A DNA stretch of 64,000 bases, taken from an uncultured Eubacterium sp. GTDB lineage: Bacteria; Bacillota; Clostridia; Lachnospirales; Lachnospiraceae. A program made the position numbers and the translations under genes. The notes below the pieces were generated by a model that was given only the letters and a program-made list of their open reading frames with translations, ran no database searches and had not been told where the DNA came from. Of this stretch, positions 18,553 through 26,412 are shown piece after piece (position 1 is the stretch's first letter; each line of letters begins with the position of its first letter). Location: NCBI GenBank assembly GCA_947178105.1, contig CAMWXD010000009.1, positions 1 to 64,000 on the forward strand, in the 5' to 3' direction.

Positions 18553-19191
18553 CTATGGCTTATTCCTTTTTAAATTTATGTATGATTGCAATGCAAGAGT
18601 ATTTTTGCTAAAATAACTACAGATAAACTTACTTGATTGAAGATATAGGCCTGGTATTAGCAGAACCGCTGCGGCAAACATTGCAAATAACAGAATCGTT
18701 CTTAAGCGCACAAAATATATGGCACAAAGCGTCAGTAAAACGGATAGTGTGCGCAGCCGTTTTTTCTGTAGTCGGCTGTATGCTTTAGAATAAGGATTAT
18801 TTGCAGTTCCTCTTGGTATATGTATAAAAAACAACAGGTTCGTAAATAAGCAGATCATCAGGCATACTGTCGGATCGATTTGTATGGCCTGAGCTGCCTT
18901 TCTGCCGCCAACCAGAATAAAAGTGGTTGCAGAGATGCATTTGAGCATGTGATCAAAATGAAAGCCGCCGGCAATGATACGGAGTAATCCAAAGATACAG
19001 AATAACAGAAACGTTTCCCGAAAAGAGCCGATGAAATAGAATATCCATAAAATAAAAAATGCCAGTAAAAGATTGTAAAGGATCGTTTCCAGTGCAAAAT
19101 GCATCTGCAATCTTTTTATTTTATCGCATTGTTTTTCTGGATCAAGAAAATGGATGATTTTTTCGCTTAATCTATTTAATAAGGATTCCAT
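18553..19191 (-). CDS. agrB: AgrB-type autoinducer-peptide processing protease
   Basis: 212 aa from ATG 19191. It is an integral membrane protein with several helices and the AgrB catalytic pair: histidine in GGFHFDHMLKC and the cysteine seven residues later, the same spacing as His77/Cys84 of S. aureus AgrB. The family cleaves the AgrD C-terminal tail and cyclises the peptide. Here it is transcribed away from agrA, agrD and agrC, which is unusual because agrB and agrD are normally adjacent and co-directional. Confidence 0.88.
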   Translation of the reverse strand: MESLLNRLSEKIIHFLDPEKQCDKIKRLQMHFALETILYNLLLAFFILWIFYFIGSFRETFLLFCIFGLLRIIAGGFHFDHMLKCISATTFILVGGRKAAQAIQIDPTVCLMICLFTNLLFFIHIPRGTANNPYSKAYSRLQKKRLRTLSVLLTLCAIYFVRLRTILLFAMFAAAVLLIPGLYLQSSKFICSYFSKNTLALQSYINLKRNKP

Positions 19192-19307
19192 AATAACCTG
19201 CCGCCTGTCTTTGTATTTGCTATCAGTATATGACAAAATGAAAAAAAGCCCGAATAATTTCTTAAACGCAGTAAAAAAATACGTAAGCGTAAGGAGTGCT
19301 TCATCAG

Positions 19308-20039
19308 ATGATAGATGTGTATATTTGTGAAGATAATCTTGAACAGAGAAAGGTAATTGAACAATATATTAGTTCTGCTATTTTGATTGAGGAATATGAT
19401 ATGGCGCTTAAAATAGTGTCAGGAGATCCCGAAAAGATTCTGGATACGGTAAAACAATCCGAAAATATGGGGCTCTATTTTCTGGATATCGAATTGCAGG
19501 CAAATATGAATGGCCTGGTACTTGCAAACAAAATACGGGAATATGATCCCAGAGGATTTATTATATTTATAACTTCTCATTCAGAAATGTCTTTTCTAAC
19601 TTTTAAATATAAAGTGGAGGCACTTGATTTTATCTTAAAAGACCATCCGCAGCAATTACAGCAGAAGATCTGTGAGTGTATGGAGCATGTTGCAAAAAAA
19701 TACAGTAAAATTACACGCGGAAACGGGAAAACCATTACGATTACAAGGAGCAGGCGAAGCATTACGCTGGAATATCATGAGATTTTGTTTTTTGAGACTT
19801 CGTTAAATGAACATAAGATTATCGTACATACGAAAAATAAAAGCATCGAGTTTTTCGGAAAGATGAAAGAAATCGAAGATGAAGTAGGAAAGGAATTTAT
19901 ACGGTGCCATAGAGCGTATCTGGTCAATAAGAAAAATATAAAAGAAGTGAATTATGAGGATAAATATATTGTTATGAAAACAAATGCTCGCTGTCCGATT
20001 TCATACCGAATGCTTGGGAAGATAAAAAAGATGATATAG
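19308..20039 (+). CDS. agrA: AgrA-type LytTR response regulator
   Basis: 243 aa from ATG 19308 (AAGGAG upstream). The receiver domain has ICEDN and phospho-aspartate in LYFLDIEL. The C-terminal LytTR DNA-binding domain reads ILFFETSLNEHKIIVHT...RCHRAYLVN, the conserved end of this fold. It faces agrB head-to-head across 116 bp. It most likely receives phosphate from AgrC (20577) and activates agrD and the peptide cluster behind it. Confidence 0.9.
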   Translation: MIDVYICEDNLEQRKVIEQYISSAILIEEYDMALKIVSGDPEKILDTVKQSENMGLYFLDIELQANMNGLVLANKIREYDPRGFIIFITSHSEMSFLTFKYKVEALDFILKDHPQQLQQKICECMEHVAKKYSKITRGNGKTITITRSRRSITLEYHEILFFETSLNEHKIIVHTKNKSIEFFGKMKEIEDEVGKEFIRCHRAYLVNKKNIKEVNYEDKYIVMKTNARCPISYRMLGKIKKMI

Positions 20040-20082
20040 CCGAAGAGATATTGCTTTAACGGCAGAAGTAAGGACTGGCGTA

Positions 20083-20149
20083 TACGTTTATGAAATAATC
20101 ATTTGCTTTTAGGAAAAATTATGTGCGTGTTAAAATTATGTGGTATTGT
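20083..20149 (+). promoter_or_regulatory. agrD promoter with candidate AgrA site
   Basis: TACGTTTAT (20083-20091) fits the LytTR half-site pattern, and TTTGCTT follows 19 bp on. A core GTTAAAATTATGTGGTA then leads to a TATTGT -10 at 20144-20149 without a recognisable -35. The same arrangement of elements precedes the radical-SAM gene at 21958-22077, which suggests common activation. Confidence 0.5.
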
Positions 20150-20185
20150 TATTTTATGAAAATCAATTGTTAAGGGAGAGAAAAG

Positions 20186-20362
20186 ATGAATAAGCTAAGA
20201 AAAATAATGATCAATACGTTATGTGAGGTGGGAAAGAATGGTGTTGGTAAATCAACAGCATGGGGAATATACGAGATAAAAATTCCCGATGAACTGAAAA
20301 AGGAATCAAATAGATTAGGTTCAATAAATTCAGATCATAAAGATAAAGTTTCTTACGATTAA
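20186..20362 (+). CDS. agrD: AgrD-type cyclic autoinducer peptide precursor
   Basis: 58-aa ORF, below the ORF-track cutoff. GGGAG lies 7 nt before ATG. The N-terminus is basic and amphipathic (MNKLRKIMINTLCEV), then comes STAWGIYEIKIPDELK. The IPDEL segment matches the conserved AgrD C-terminal recognition tail (VPKEL in S. aureus). Alignment places the mature peptide around STAWGI. No cysteine lies there, so a serine lactone is predicted, as known for S. intermedius-type peptides. Unusually for AgrD, about 20 further residues follow the recognition tail. It is flanked by agrA and agrC; agrB is divergent. Confidence 0.68.
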   Translation: MNKLRKIMINTLCEVGKNGVGKSTAWGIYEIKIPDELKKESNRLGSINSDHKDKVSYD

Positions 20363-20415
20363 TTTTGGAAACTGCCTGTAAATTAGAATAAATCTTCGGG
20401 TGTGCATAACAAACT

Positions 20416-20449
20416 TGCCAAAGATATTAGCTACGAAATATCTTTGGCA
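20416..20449 (+). terminator. agrD terminator
   Basis: A 13-bp perfect stem (TGCCAAAGATATT and its complement) closes an 8-nt loop and is followed by a weak T stretch. It isolates agrD as its own short transcript, so agrC must have another promoter. Confidence 0.75.
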
Positions 20450-20576
20450 TTTCATGTATAATCGAAGATTTATTATATACTGGATTTTTATGTGGTAAAT
20501 AGTTGTAAAGATGAAATATTCTCAATAAAAAAGCTTTCGTTAGGATGTATTTGCGTATAAAATGGGGTGTAGATAA

Positions 20577-21878
20577 ATGAATTTACAGATTGTATTTTTT
20601 AGTATACTAATATACTTATTAATTTTTAATAGATCACTGACATTTCGGTTGACAATTGTCAATAATATAATTATTATAGTAATATTGGCTATTTATATGC
20701 TTAAGATTAATCCTTTATTGAGTTCTTTGTTTGTATTACCAATGTTTGCAACAGTATTGATATATATATGCTGGCTGAAAAAAGAAGATGCGCTATGGAA
20801 TGTTTTTCTGGTTCTGTTTTCCTATATGATAGTTGTAATTGTGGATAATGTAGCACATTTTATTTGGAGAGTGGCAGGCGTTGAACCAACAGGATATGTT
20901 CTAACTTATAATATTTATATGATGGTTGAACTTCCTATATTTTATATACTATGCGGAATTATTTCAAGAAAAGTGGTGGAAATAAAAAAGAAAGAATACT
21001 TGACTCTGTCACCGAAAATCATTGCAGTAGTAGGATCATATTTATTGTTATGTATGCTTATTTTCGCAATCCATATAACCATAACGAATGAAGCTGGCTC
21101 TCCACCGATGCTTTTATTGTGCAGTGTAGGATTATACATTACATATTTTGTGCTGACATTTATTATGATTACAATGATTGTCAGAGAATATGAGGTAAAC
21201 GCCAAAATAACAATGAAGCAAGATTCTTATGATAATCTAAAGGAATATATGACGCAAATTGAAAATTTATATCAGAATATCCGTGTATTTCGGCATGATT
21301 ATGCAAATATTATGGCAAGTATGTCTGTCTACCTGAATAATAACGATTTAGAAGGGCTAAAAGCATATTACGAAAAAAATATCTTTCCGATCAATCGTTT
21401 ATTAAATAAAGAAAAGGATACAATAAGCAGGCTGAGCAATTTAGAGAGCATTGAGTTAAAAGGGCTGATGTCCGTAAAAATAAACTATGCATTGGAATTA
21501 AATATTGCCGTCAATCTGGAAATAACAGAACGAATAGAAAACATAAATATGAATACTCTTGATCTGGTAAGAATTACAGGAATCCTGCTGGACAATGCGA
21601 TCGAAGCCTGTCAGGAGTGTGCAAACCCTTGTATTGGGATCGGTATGATCAGGACAGATCAAGGAGTTACGTTCATTGTACGGAATACTTATGTAAAAAA
21701 AGAGCTTGATTACAGCAGCCTTGGAAATCTGGGTATTACATCCAAAGGCGAGCGACGGGGAATTGGACTGTATAACATTAGGTCTATCATAAAAAAATAT
21801 AACAATGTCGTCCTGGATACGGAATACGAAGGTCAATATTTTACACAGATGATGGAAATCTATGAAGAAGGACAGTAA
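20577..21878 (+). CDS. agrC: AgrC-type sensor histidine kinase (GHKL)
   Basis: 433 aa. Residues 1-210 hold six or seven membrane helices, the AIP-sensing domain. The dimerisation helix carries RVFRHDYANIM with the phospho-accepting histidine, and the GHKL ATPase has N box LLDNAIEAC and G box KGERRGIGLYNI. These are the AgrC/HPK10 features: no classic HisKA and a compact ATPase. It is the expected receptor for the AgrD peptide encoded 215 bp upstream and partner of the LytTR regulator at 19308. Confidence 0.88.
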   Translation: MNLQIVFFSILIYLLIFNRSLTFRLTIVNNIIIIVILAIYMLKINPLLSSLFVLPMFATVLIYICWLKKEDALWNVFLVLFSYMIVVIVDNVAHFIWRVAGVEPTGYVLTYNIYMMVELPIFYILCGIISRKVVEIKKKEYLTLSPKIIAVVGSYLLLCMLIFAIHITITNEAGSPPMLLLCSVGLYITYFVLTFIMITMIVREYEVNAKITMKQDSYDNLKEYMTQIENLYQNIRVFRHDYANIMASMSVYLNNNDLEGLKAYYEKNIFPINRLLNKEKDTISRLSNLESIELKGLMSVKINYALELNIAVNLEITERIENINMNTLDLVRITGILLDNAIEACQECANPCIGIGMIRTDQGVTFIVRNTYVKKELDYSSLGNLGITSKGERRGIGLYNIRSIIKKYNNVVLDTEYEGQYFTQMMEIYEEGQ

Positions 21879-21901
21879 GAAACTTAAAAACAATATCGTG
21901 A

Positions 21902-21930
21902 AAGCGGTCTGCAAATTTTGCAGGCCGCTT
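21902..21930 (+). terminator. agrC terminator
   Basis: AAGCGG-CTGC pairs with GCAG-CCGCTT around an A/T loop, followed by ATTTCATTTC. It separates agrC from the radical-SAM operon, which has its own promoter. Confidence 0.7.
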
Positions 21931-21957
21931 ATTTCATTTCTGATTTGTATCAAAAAA

Positions 21958-22077
21958 TACGTTTGCGACATGTAGCTTTTGCTTAAACGTAAATGATCTT
22001 GCTTAGAGAACGCGTATAAGAAAAATTTCTATCTATTAAGATTAAATAAGATCAATTGTTAAAACATGTGGTAAAGT
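21958..22077 (+). promoter_or_regulatory. Radical-SAM operon promoter resembling agrD promoter
   Basis: TACGTTT (21958-21964) and TTTGCTT (21978-21984) recur with nearly the agrD spacing (20 versus 19 bp). GTTAAAACATGTGGTA then leads to TAAAGT (22072-22077) as a probable -10 with no -35. The core differs from the agrD copy by few bases. The distance from the upstream elements to the -10 is longer here, which weakens the operator call. Confidence 0.45.
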
Positions 22078-22107
22078 AATCTCATCAAAACAATACAGGA
22101 GAGAAAA

Positions 22108-23345
22108 ATGAAAATACAAAAAATTTAGAAGTACTACAATTTCGAAATAAAGTTGTATTGGCAAACAGAATCAATGGTACATGGATTCGAATTTCAGAGG
22201 AAGTATATGGGCTGCTGCAAACTTTTTTAAAAGCAGATGTTGATTGTCCAGATGAAGCAATCGAATTTTCAAATAAAGAAGACAAATTATATTTTGAGAA
22301 GATTATTGAAGAAATGCATCGGTGTTCTATGCTTGCTGATGGAAAAAAGTATTTGGAACAGGAAAAGTCGAATATGGTTATTTTTGAGACTACAAACCGA
22401 TGTAATCTTCACTGTGCACATTGCTGTATGTCGGCAGGAGATCTTGAGGCAAAAGAATTCGATACGAATACTATGATACAAATCTTAGACAAATGTATAG
22501 AATGGAAGCCGCATTTTATTGCGTTAAGTGGCGGGGAACCATTGCTTAGAAAAGATTTTTTTGAAATTTTGCAATATTTGAGGCAACATTTTTCTGGTAA
22601 GATTGGAATCTGTACAAATGCAACCTTAATTACTGAAGATAATGCGGGCATGATCTGTACAAATGTAGACCAGCTTGATATCAGCATTGATGGGGTGGAT
22701 GAAGAAACCTGTTCCTTATATAGAGGAAAAGGTGTATTTAAAAAAGTTGTGAATGCCATAAAGCTGCTACAGTCAAAAGGATTTTATAATATATCGTTAT
22801 CGATGGTTTTTTCAGATAAAAATGAAATATTGGAACATGCATTTAAACAATTGAACGAATCCCTTGGCACGAAACCTGTTTATAGAATGTTAGCTGAAAA
22901 AGGCAGAGCAAAAGAAAACAAAGAGGTTTTAGCAACTAAAAACTATGAAGCATCTTATGTTCCTAAATCCTTTATTGAAGACATGAGTGATGATACTCCG
23001 TTAGGTGCAAGTGAGTGTATGGCTGGTAACCATTCGATACTGATTCGCTATAATGGAGATATCTATCCTTGCCCATCTTTTGTATCCTATAATGAATTGT
23101 GTATGGGTAATATCTGTAAGATAGATGATATTAACAAAATTGTAGGTAAAAACATGCACTTATTGATCAAAGAGAAGCTGTACAAGGCAAATCGGGCAAA
23201 TAGTAAAGCATGTCAGGACTGCCCGGTAAAACTTTTTTGTTTTAGCTGTCCAGGAGATCCAGAACGGTTTTCGGCAGAAGAGTCATTTCAGAAATATTGC
23301 AGCATTAGTAAGCCTGTATTGATGAACAGAGTATGGGGTGTATGA
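22108..23345 (+). pseudogene. Radical SAM/SPASM peptide maturase with start-proximal frameshift
   Basis: Radical SAM enzyme with cluster motif CNLHCAHC, SGGEPLL as the SAM-binding GGE, and a C-terminal SPASM-like set of cysteines (CMAG, YPCPSF, CQDCPVKLFCFSC). Conserved-looking sequence begins before the track start at TTG 22158 (VLQFRNKVVLANRINGTW is in frame), but that frame has no usable start. AGGAG and ATG 22108 sit in the other frame. One extra A after the ATG would give MKNTKNLEVLQF in frame. So either an A was lost, or a shift occurs at the A4 or A6 run. Predicted role: modification of a ribosomal peptide. Confidence 0.7.
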
Positions 23346-23812
23346 TGAATAACTATACTATCTGGTTAACGGCAGATTGCAATCTAAGATGCAGCTATTG
23401 TTACGAAGGTACAAATAAAAGACGATTATCGATGAATCAACAAATGGCGGATCGTGTTGTAAAATTTATCACTAAGACTTTTTCAAAAGAGGAAGAGGAA
23501 ATCTGCATTGATTTTCATGGTGGAGAACCTTTGTTAAATTTTGAAATATTACAGTATCTAGTTGAAGTTTTGAATAAACGATACCCAGATAAAAGAAAAA
23601 ATTATTCCATAACGACTAACGCAACGCTGCTGAACGATAAGAATATTGATTATCTGGTAGAAAATATAAAAAATATATCGGTTAGTATCGATGGAACCAG
23701 GAAAAAACATGATAAATTTAGGGTATATCCAAATGGAAGTGGAAGCTACGAGCAAAGGGCATTTGGTTGTTCTTTGCTATTTTTAAAATGGGGCATGGAA
23801 AGAAGTGAAAGG
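23345..23812 (+). pseudogene. Second radical SAM peptide maturase, C-terminally truncated
   Basis: MNNYTIWLTADCNLRCSYCYE carries the CxxxCxxC cluster motif, and FHGGEPLLNF and SITTNAT follow as in peptide-modifying radical SAM enzymes. Family-like sequence stops near residue 135 (NGSGSYEQ). There is no C-terminal half and no SPASM domain; the frame continues into an unrelated stretch and then a subtilase start. It overlaps the first radical SAM gene by one base. As it stands the enzyme would lack half of its barrel, so I call it a deletion remnant. Confidence 0.65.
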
Positions 23813-24170
23813 ATGAAGAATACACCCATAGTAATAGCAGTCATTGATTCAGGCATTGCTTTACAAGCCGCGAATAGTATGAAATGTAACATAAAGAGAT
23901 ACGAGATTGCAAAAAATGAAGACAGACTGGCATTTCGGCTAGGCGGCGAAGATCAAAACGGTCATGGATCCTTGTGTATTTCAGCAATCTATAAAGAATG
24001 CAGGCAAATAGAGATTATTAGTTTAAAAATATTTGATAAGGAATTGAAAACATCAATTGACTATTTGGAGTATGCTCAGCAGCAGCGACAATGACTGGAA
24101 TTGTTGCAAAAATGATGGTCGCTCATCCTGAAATGGATAAAAACGAGGTTATGAAACAGTTAAACAAAAT
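23813..24170 (+). pseudogene. S8 (subtilase) protease remnant lacking the serine region
   Basis: From ATG 23813 the frame reads IVIAVIDSGI, the subtilase aspartate motif, and DQNGHGSLCISAI, the histidine motif. It stops at 24094 after YLEYAQQQ. In the next frame the DNA continues AAATMTGIVAKMMVAHP, which looks like the helix that follows the catalytic serine motif. The segment between, including the serine, is missing. It is fused upstream to a radical SAM remnant and downstream to an ABC transporter. Such S8 proteases usually cleave leader peptides in peptide clusters. Confidence 0.65.
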
Positions 24171-25692
24171 ATCTATTTTAATGGTTATGTCTTTTTTGCA
24201 ATCATGTTTAAAATATGCAGTCGCTATCATTCACACAAAAATAAAGAAAAATTATACTTACCATATTAAAATGAAAATATTTGAACATATTACAAAACTG
24301 TCTGGTTCATATTTTACCGATAAGCAGACAGGCGATCTGATTAAAATACTTGAGAGCGATGTGTATGCGATTGAAAATGCCGGTATAGATTTAGCTGTTG
24401 ATATTTTCTTTAATCTGGTTACGAGTTTATGCGCAATTGCACTATTATGGACAATTAACAGCAGGCTATTAATCATTGTCTTGTTTATGGAAGGCGGAAT
24501 TGTATTCGTTCAAAACTTTCTGATAAAAAAAATGTATCAAAAAGTAGAAGCATTAAGAAAAATTTCCGGCAAGTCAATGGGATTCACTGAGGAGTATATT
24601 TCTAATATTTTAAATCTGATCATAGCAAAAGCGGATAAAATTTTTATGAGAAATTTTAGTTCTATAGAAAGGATGAGTATTAATCAATCATTAGCTTATA
24701 AAAGATATGCGGAGGGCGGAAAGCAATTTAATCAGTTTATGAATGCATGTATTATCAGTGTGATATATTTGATTTCTGGAATGTATATTATTCAGGAGAA
24801 AATGACATATGGCACTATGGTTGCATTTCTTCAGTATGTGTATTTAATTATTAATCCTTTTTTGTTAATTATAAATTCATATTCTCAAATACAAAATATG
24901 CTTGTTTCCATTCATAAGGTTTGTGAGGTTTTAGAAATTCAACCACTCGCAGAAGGTAAAGAAATTCTAAATGCGGCAAAGTTAACAGTAGAGTTTGAAC
25001 ATGTTGATTTTGGTTATCGGGATAACGAACTAATTTTGCAGGATTTATGTATGACATTTGAACCTGATAAAATAACCGCATTAATTGGAGAGAGTGGAAG
25101 CGGAAAATCTACAATTTGTAAACTGTTGTATCGTTTGTGGCAGGTTCATAACGGTGAGATCAAAATTAATCATATTGCGTTGGCTAATTATAACATTGTT
25201 GATTTGAGAAAAAGCATTGTAATTGTAACACAGGATGTTGTATTGCTTAATGATACACTTAAAAATAATATTGATATGAATCAGGATCACAGTTTGGAGC
25301 AGATCTGGAATATATGTGAAATTGTACAGTTAAAAGATTTTATTTACAAGTTACCCAATGGCCTCGATGAACAGATTGGTGAAAATGGAAATAAATTGTC
25401 TGGAGGACAAAAACAAAGAATTGCACTTGCACGCACGTTATTAGAAAATTCATCTATTATTGTGCTTGATGAGGCCACGTCTGCATTGGACAACGTGACA
25501 CAGGAGATATTAATGAAGGAAATAGAGCCTATATTGAGGAAAAAAACAGCAATTGTAATTACGCACAGATTATCTTCAGTAAAATGTGCGGACTATATCT
25601 ATGTTTTTGGAGATCAAGGTGTAGCAGAACAGGGAACGCCCGATTACTTAAGCGAACATGGAGTGAGGTATCAGCAGTTGCAAAATAAATGA
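24091..25692 (+). CDS. ABC peptide exporter with N-terminus replaced by S8 tail
   Basis: The 533-aa ORF begins with about 26 residues that look like a subtilase C-terminus, then enters an ABC transmembrane domain at about residue 27 (ILMVMSFLQSCLKY). The usual first helix and any peptidase domain are missing. The nucleotide-binding domain is complete: Walker A GESGSGKST, signature LSGGQKQR, Walker B IIVLDEATSALD and ITHRLSS. Transport by a five-helix half-transporter is doubtful. In an intact relative this would export the processed peptide. Confidence 0.75.
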   Translation: MTGIVAKMMVAHPEMDKNEVMKQLNKISILMVMSFLQSCLKYAVAIIHTKIKKNYTYHIKMKIFEHITKLSGSYFTDKQTGDLIKILESDVYAIENAGIDLAVDIFFNLVTSLCAIALLWTINSRLLIIVLFMEGGIVFVQNFLIKKMYQKVEALRKISGKSMGFTEEYISNILNLIIAKADKIFMRNFSSIERMSINQSLAYKRYAEGGKQFNQFMNACIISVIYLISGMYIIQEKMTYGTMVAFLQYVYLIINPFLLIINSYSQIQNMLVSIHKVCEVLEIQPLAEGKEILNAAKLTVEFEHVDFGYRDNELILQDLCMTFEPDKITALIGESGSGKSTICKLLYRLWQVHNGEIKINHIALANYNIVDLRKSIVIVTQDVVLLNDTLKNNIDMNQDHSLEQIWNICEIVQLKDFIYKLPNGLDEQIGENGNKLSGGQKQRIALARTLLENSSIIVLDEATSALDNVTQEILMKEIEPILRKKTAIVITHRLSSVKCADYIYVFGDQGVAEQGTPDYLSEHGVRYQQLQNK

Positions 25693-25716
25693 GGAATCAA
25701 AGAAAGAAGGAGCAAA

Positions 25717-26412
25717 GTGGAAGTATTAAGATTAGAACATGTGGAAAAGACCTACGGAGCAAATGATAATGAAGTAAAGGCGGTCAGGGATGTTAGTTTT
25801 CAGATTCAGGAGAAGGAGTTTACGGCAATTGTCGGGACTTCTGGTTCTGGAAAATCTACATTATTGAACTTAATTGGAGGACTTGACAAGCCGACAAAAG
25901 GGAAAATAATTGTAAAAGGAAATGAGATCCATCATTTCATCCGGAAAGAGATGACGCTTTTCAGGAGAAGGAATATCGGTTTTGTCTTTCAAAATTATAG
26001 CCTGATGCCGGTGCTGAATGTATATGATAATGTTGCCTTGCCAATGATGTTTGATAAAAAGAGAAATAAAAGGAAAAATGATATAGAAATGCTGCTGCAA
26101 GAATTGGGGCTATGGGAAAAGAGAAAAAAATATCCAGACGAGTTATCGGGAGGCCAGCAGCAAAGAGTTGCGATCGCAAGGGCACTGGCTAATCATCCGG
26201 CTATTTTACTTGCAGATGAGCCTACGGGAAATCTGGATTCAAATACAACAAATGAAGTAATTGAATTATTAAAAAATTGTGCAAGAAGATATAAGCAGAC
26301 CGTCTTAATGGTCACTCATAATGATTTTCTTGCCAGGCAGTGTGACAGAATCATAAGGGTAGAAGATGGAAAAATTGCAAAAAACCTGGTCAGAAAGGAG
26401 AGCTTATGTTAA
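25717..26412 (+). CDS. MacB/LolD-type ABC ATPase
   Basis: 231 aa, GTG start behind AAGGAG. Walker A GTSGSGKST, signature LSGGQQQR, Walker B ILLADEPTGNLD and switch MVTHND identify the MacB/FtsE/LolD group, whose members work with FtsX-type permeases. The next gene, overlapping by 7 bp, is such a permease. In peptide clusters this type often gives immunity or sensing. Confidence 0.92.
   Translation: MEVLRLEHVEKTYGANDNEVKAVRDVSFQIQEKEFTAIVGTSGSGKSTLLNLIGGLDKPTKGKIIVKGNEIHHFIRKEMTLFRRRNIGFVFQNYSLMPVLNVYDNVALPMMFDKKRNKRKNDIEMLLQELGLWEKRKKYPDELSGGQQQRVAIARALANHPAILLADEPTGNLDSNTTNEVIELLKNCARRYKQTVLMVTHNDFLARQCDRIIRVEDGKIAKNLVRKESLC

Noticed and set aside
20540-20576. AgrA-type site (TTCGTTAGG) before agrC
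   Set aside because: A single weak half-site match; not enough to call an operator.
22158-22160. TTG 22158 as the natural start of the radical SAM gene
   Set aside because: Protein-like sequence continues upstream in frame and no ribosome site precedes this TTG.
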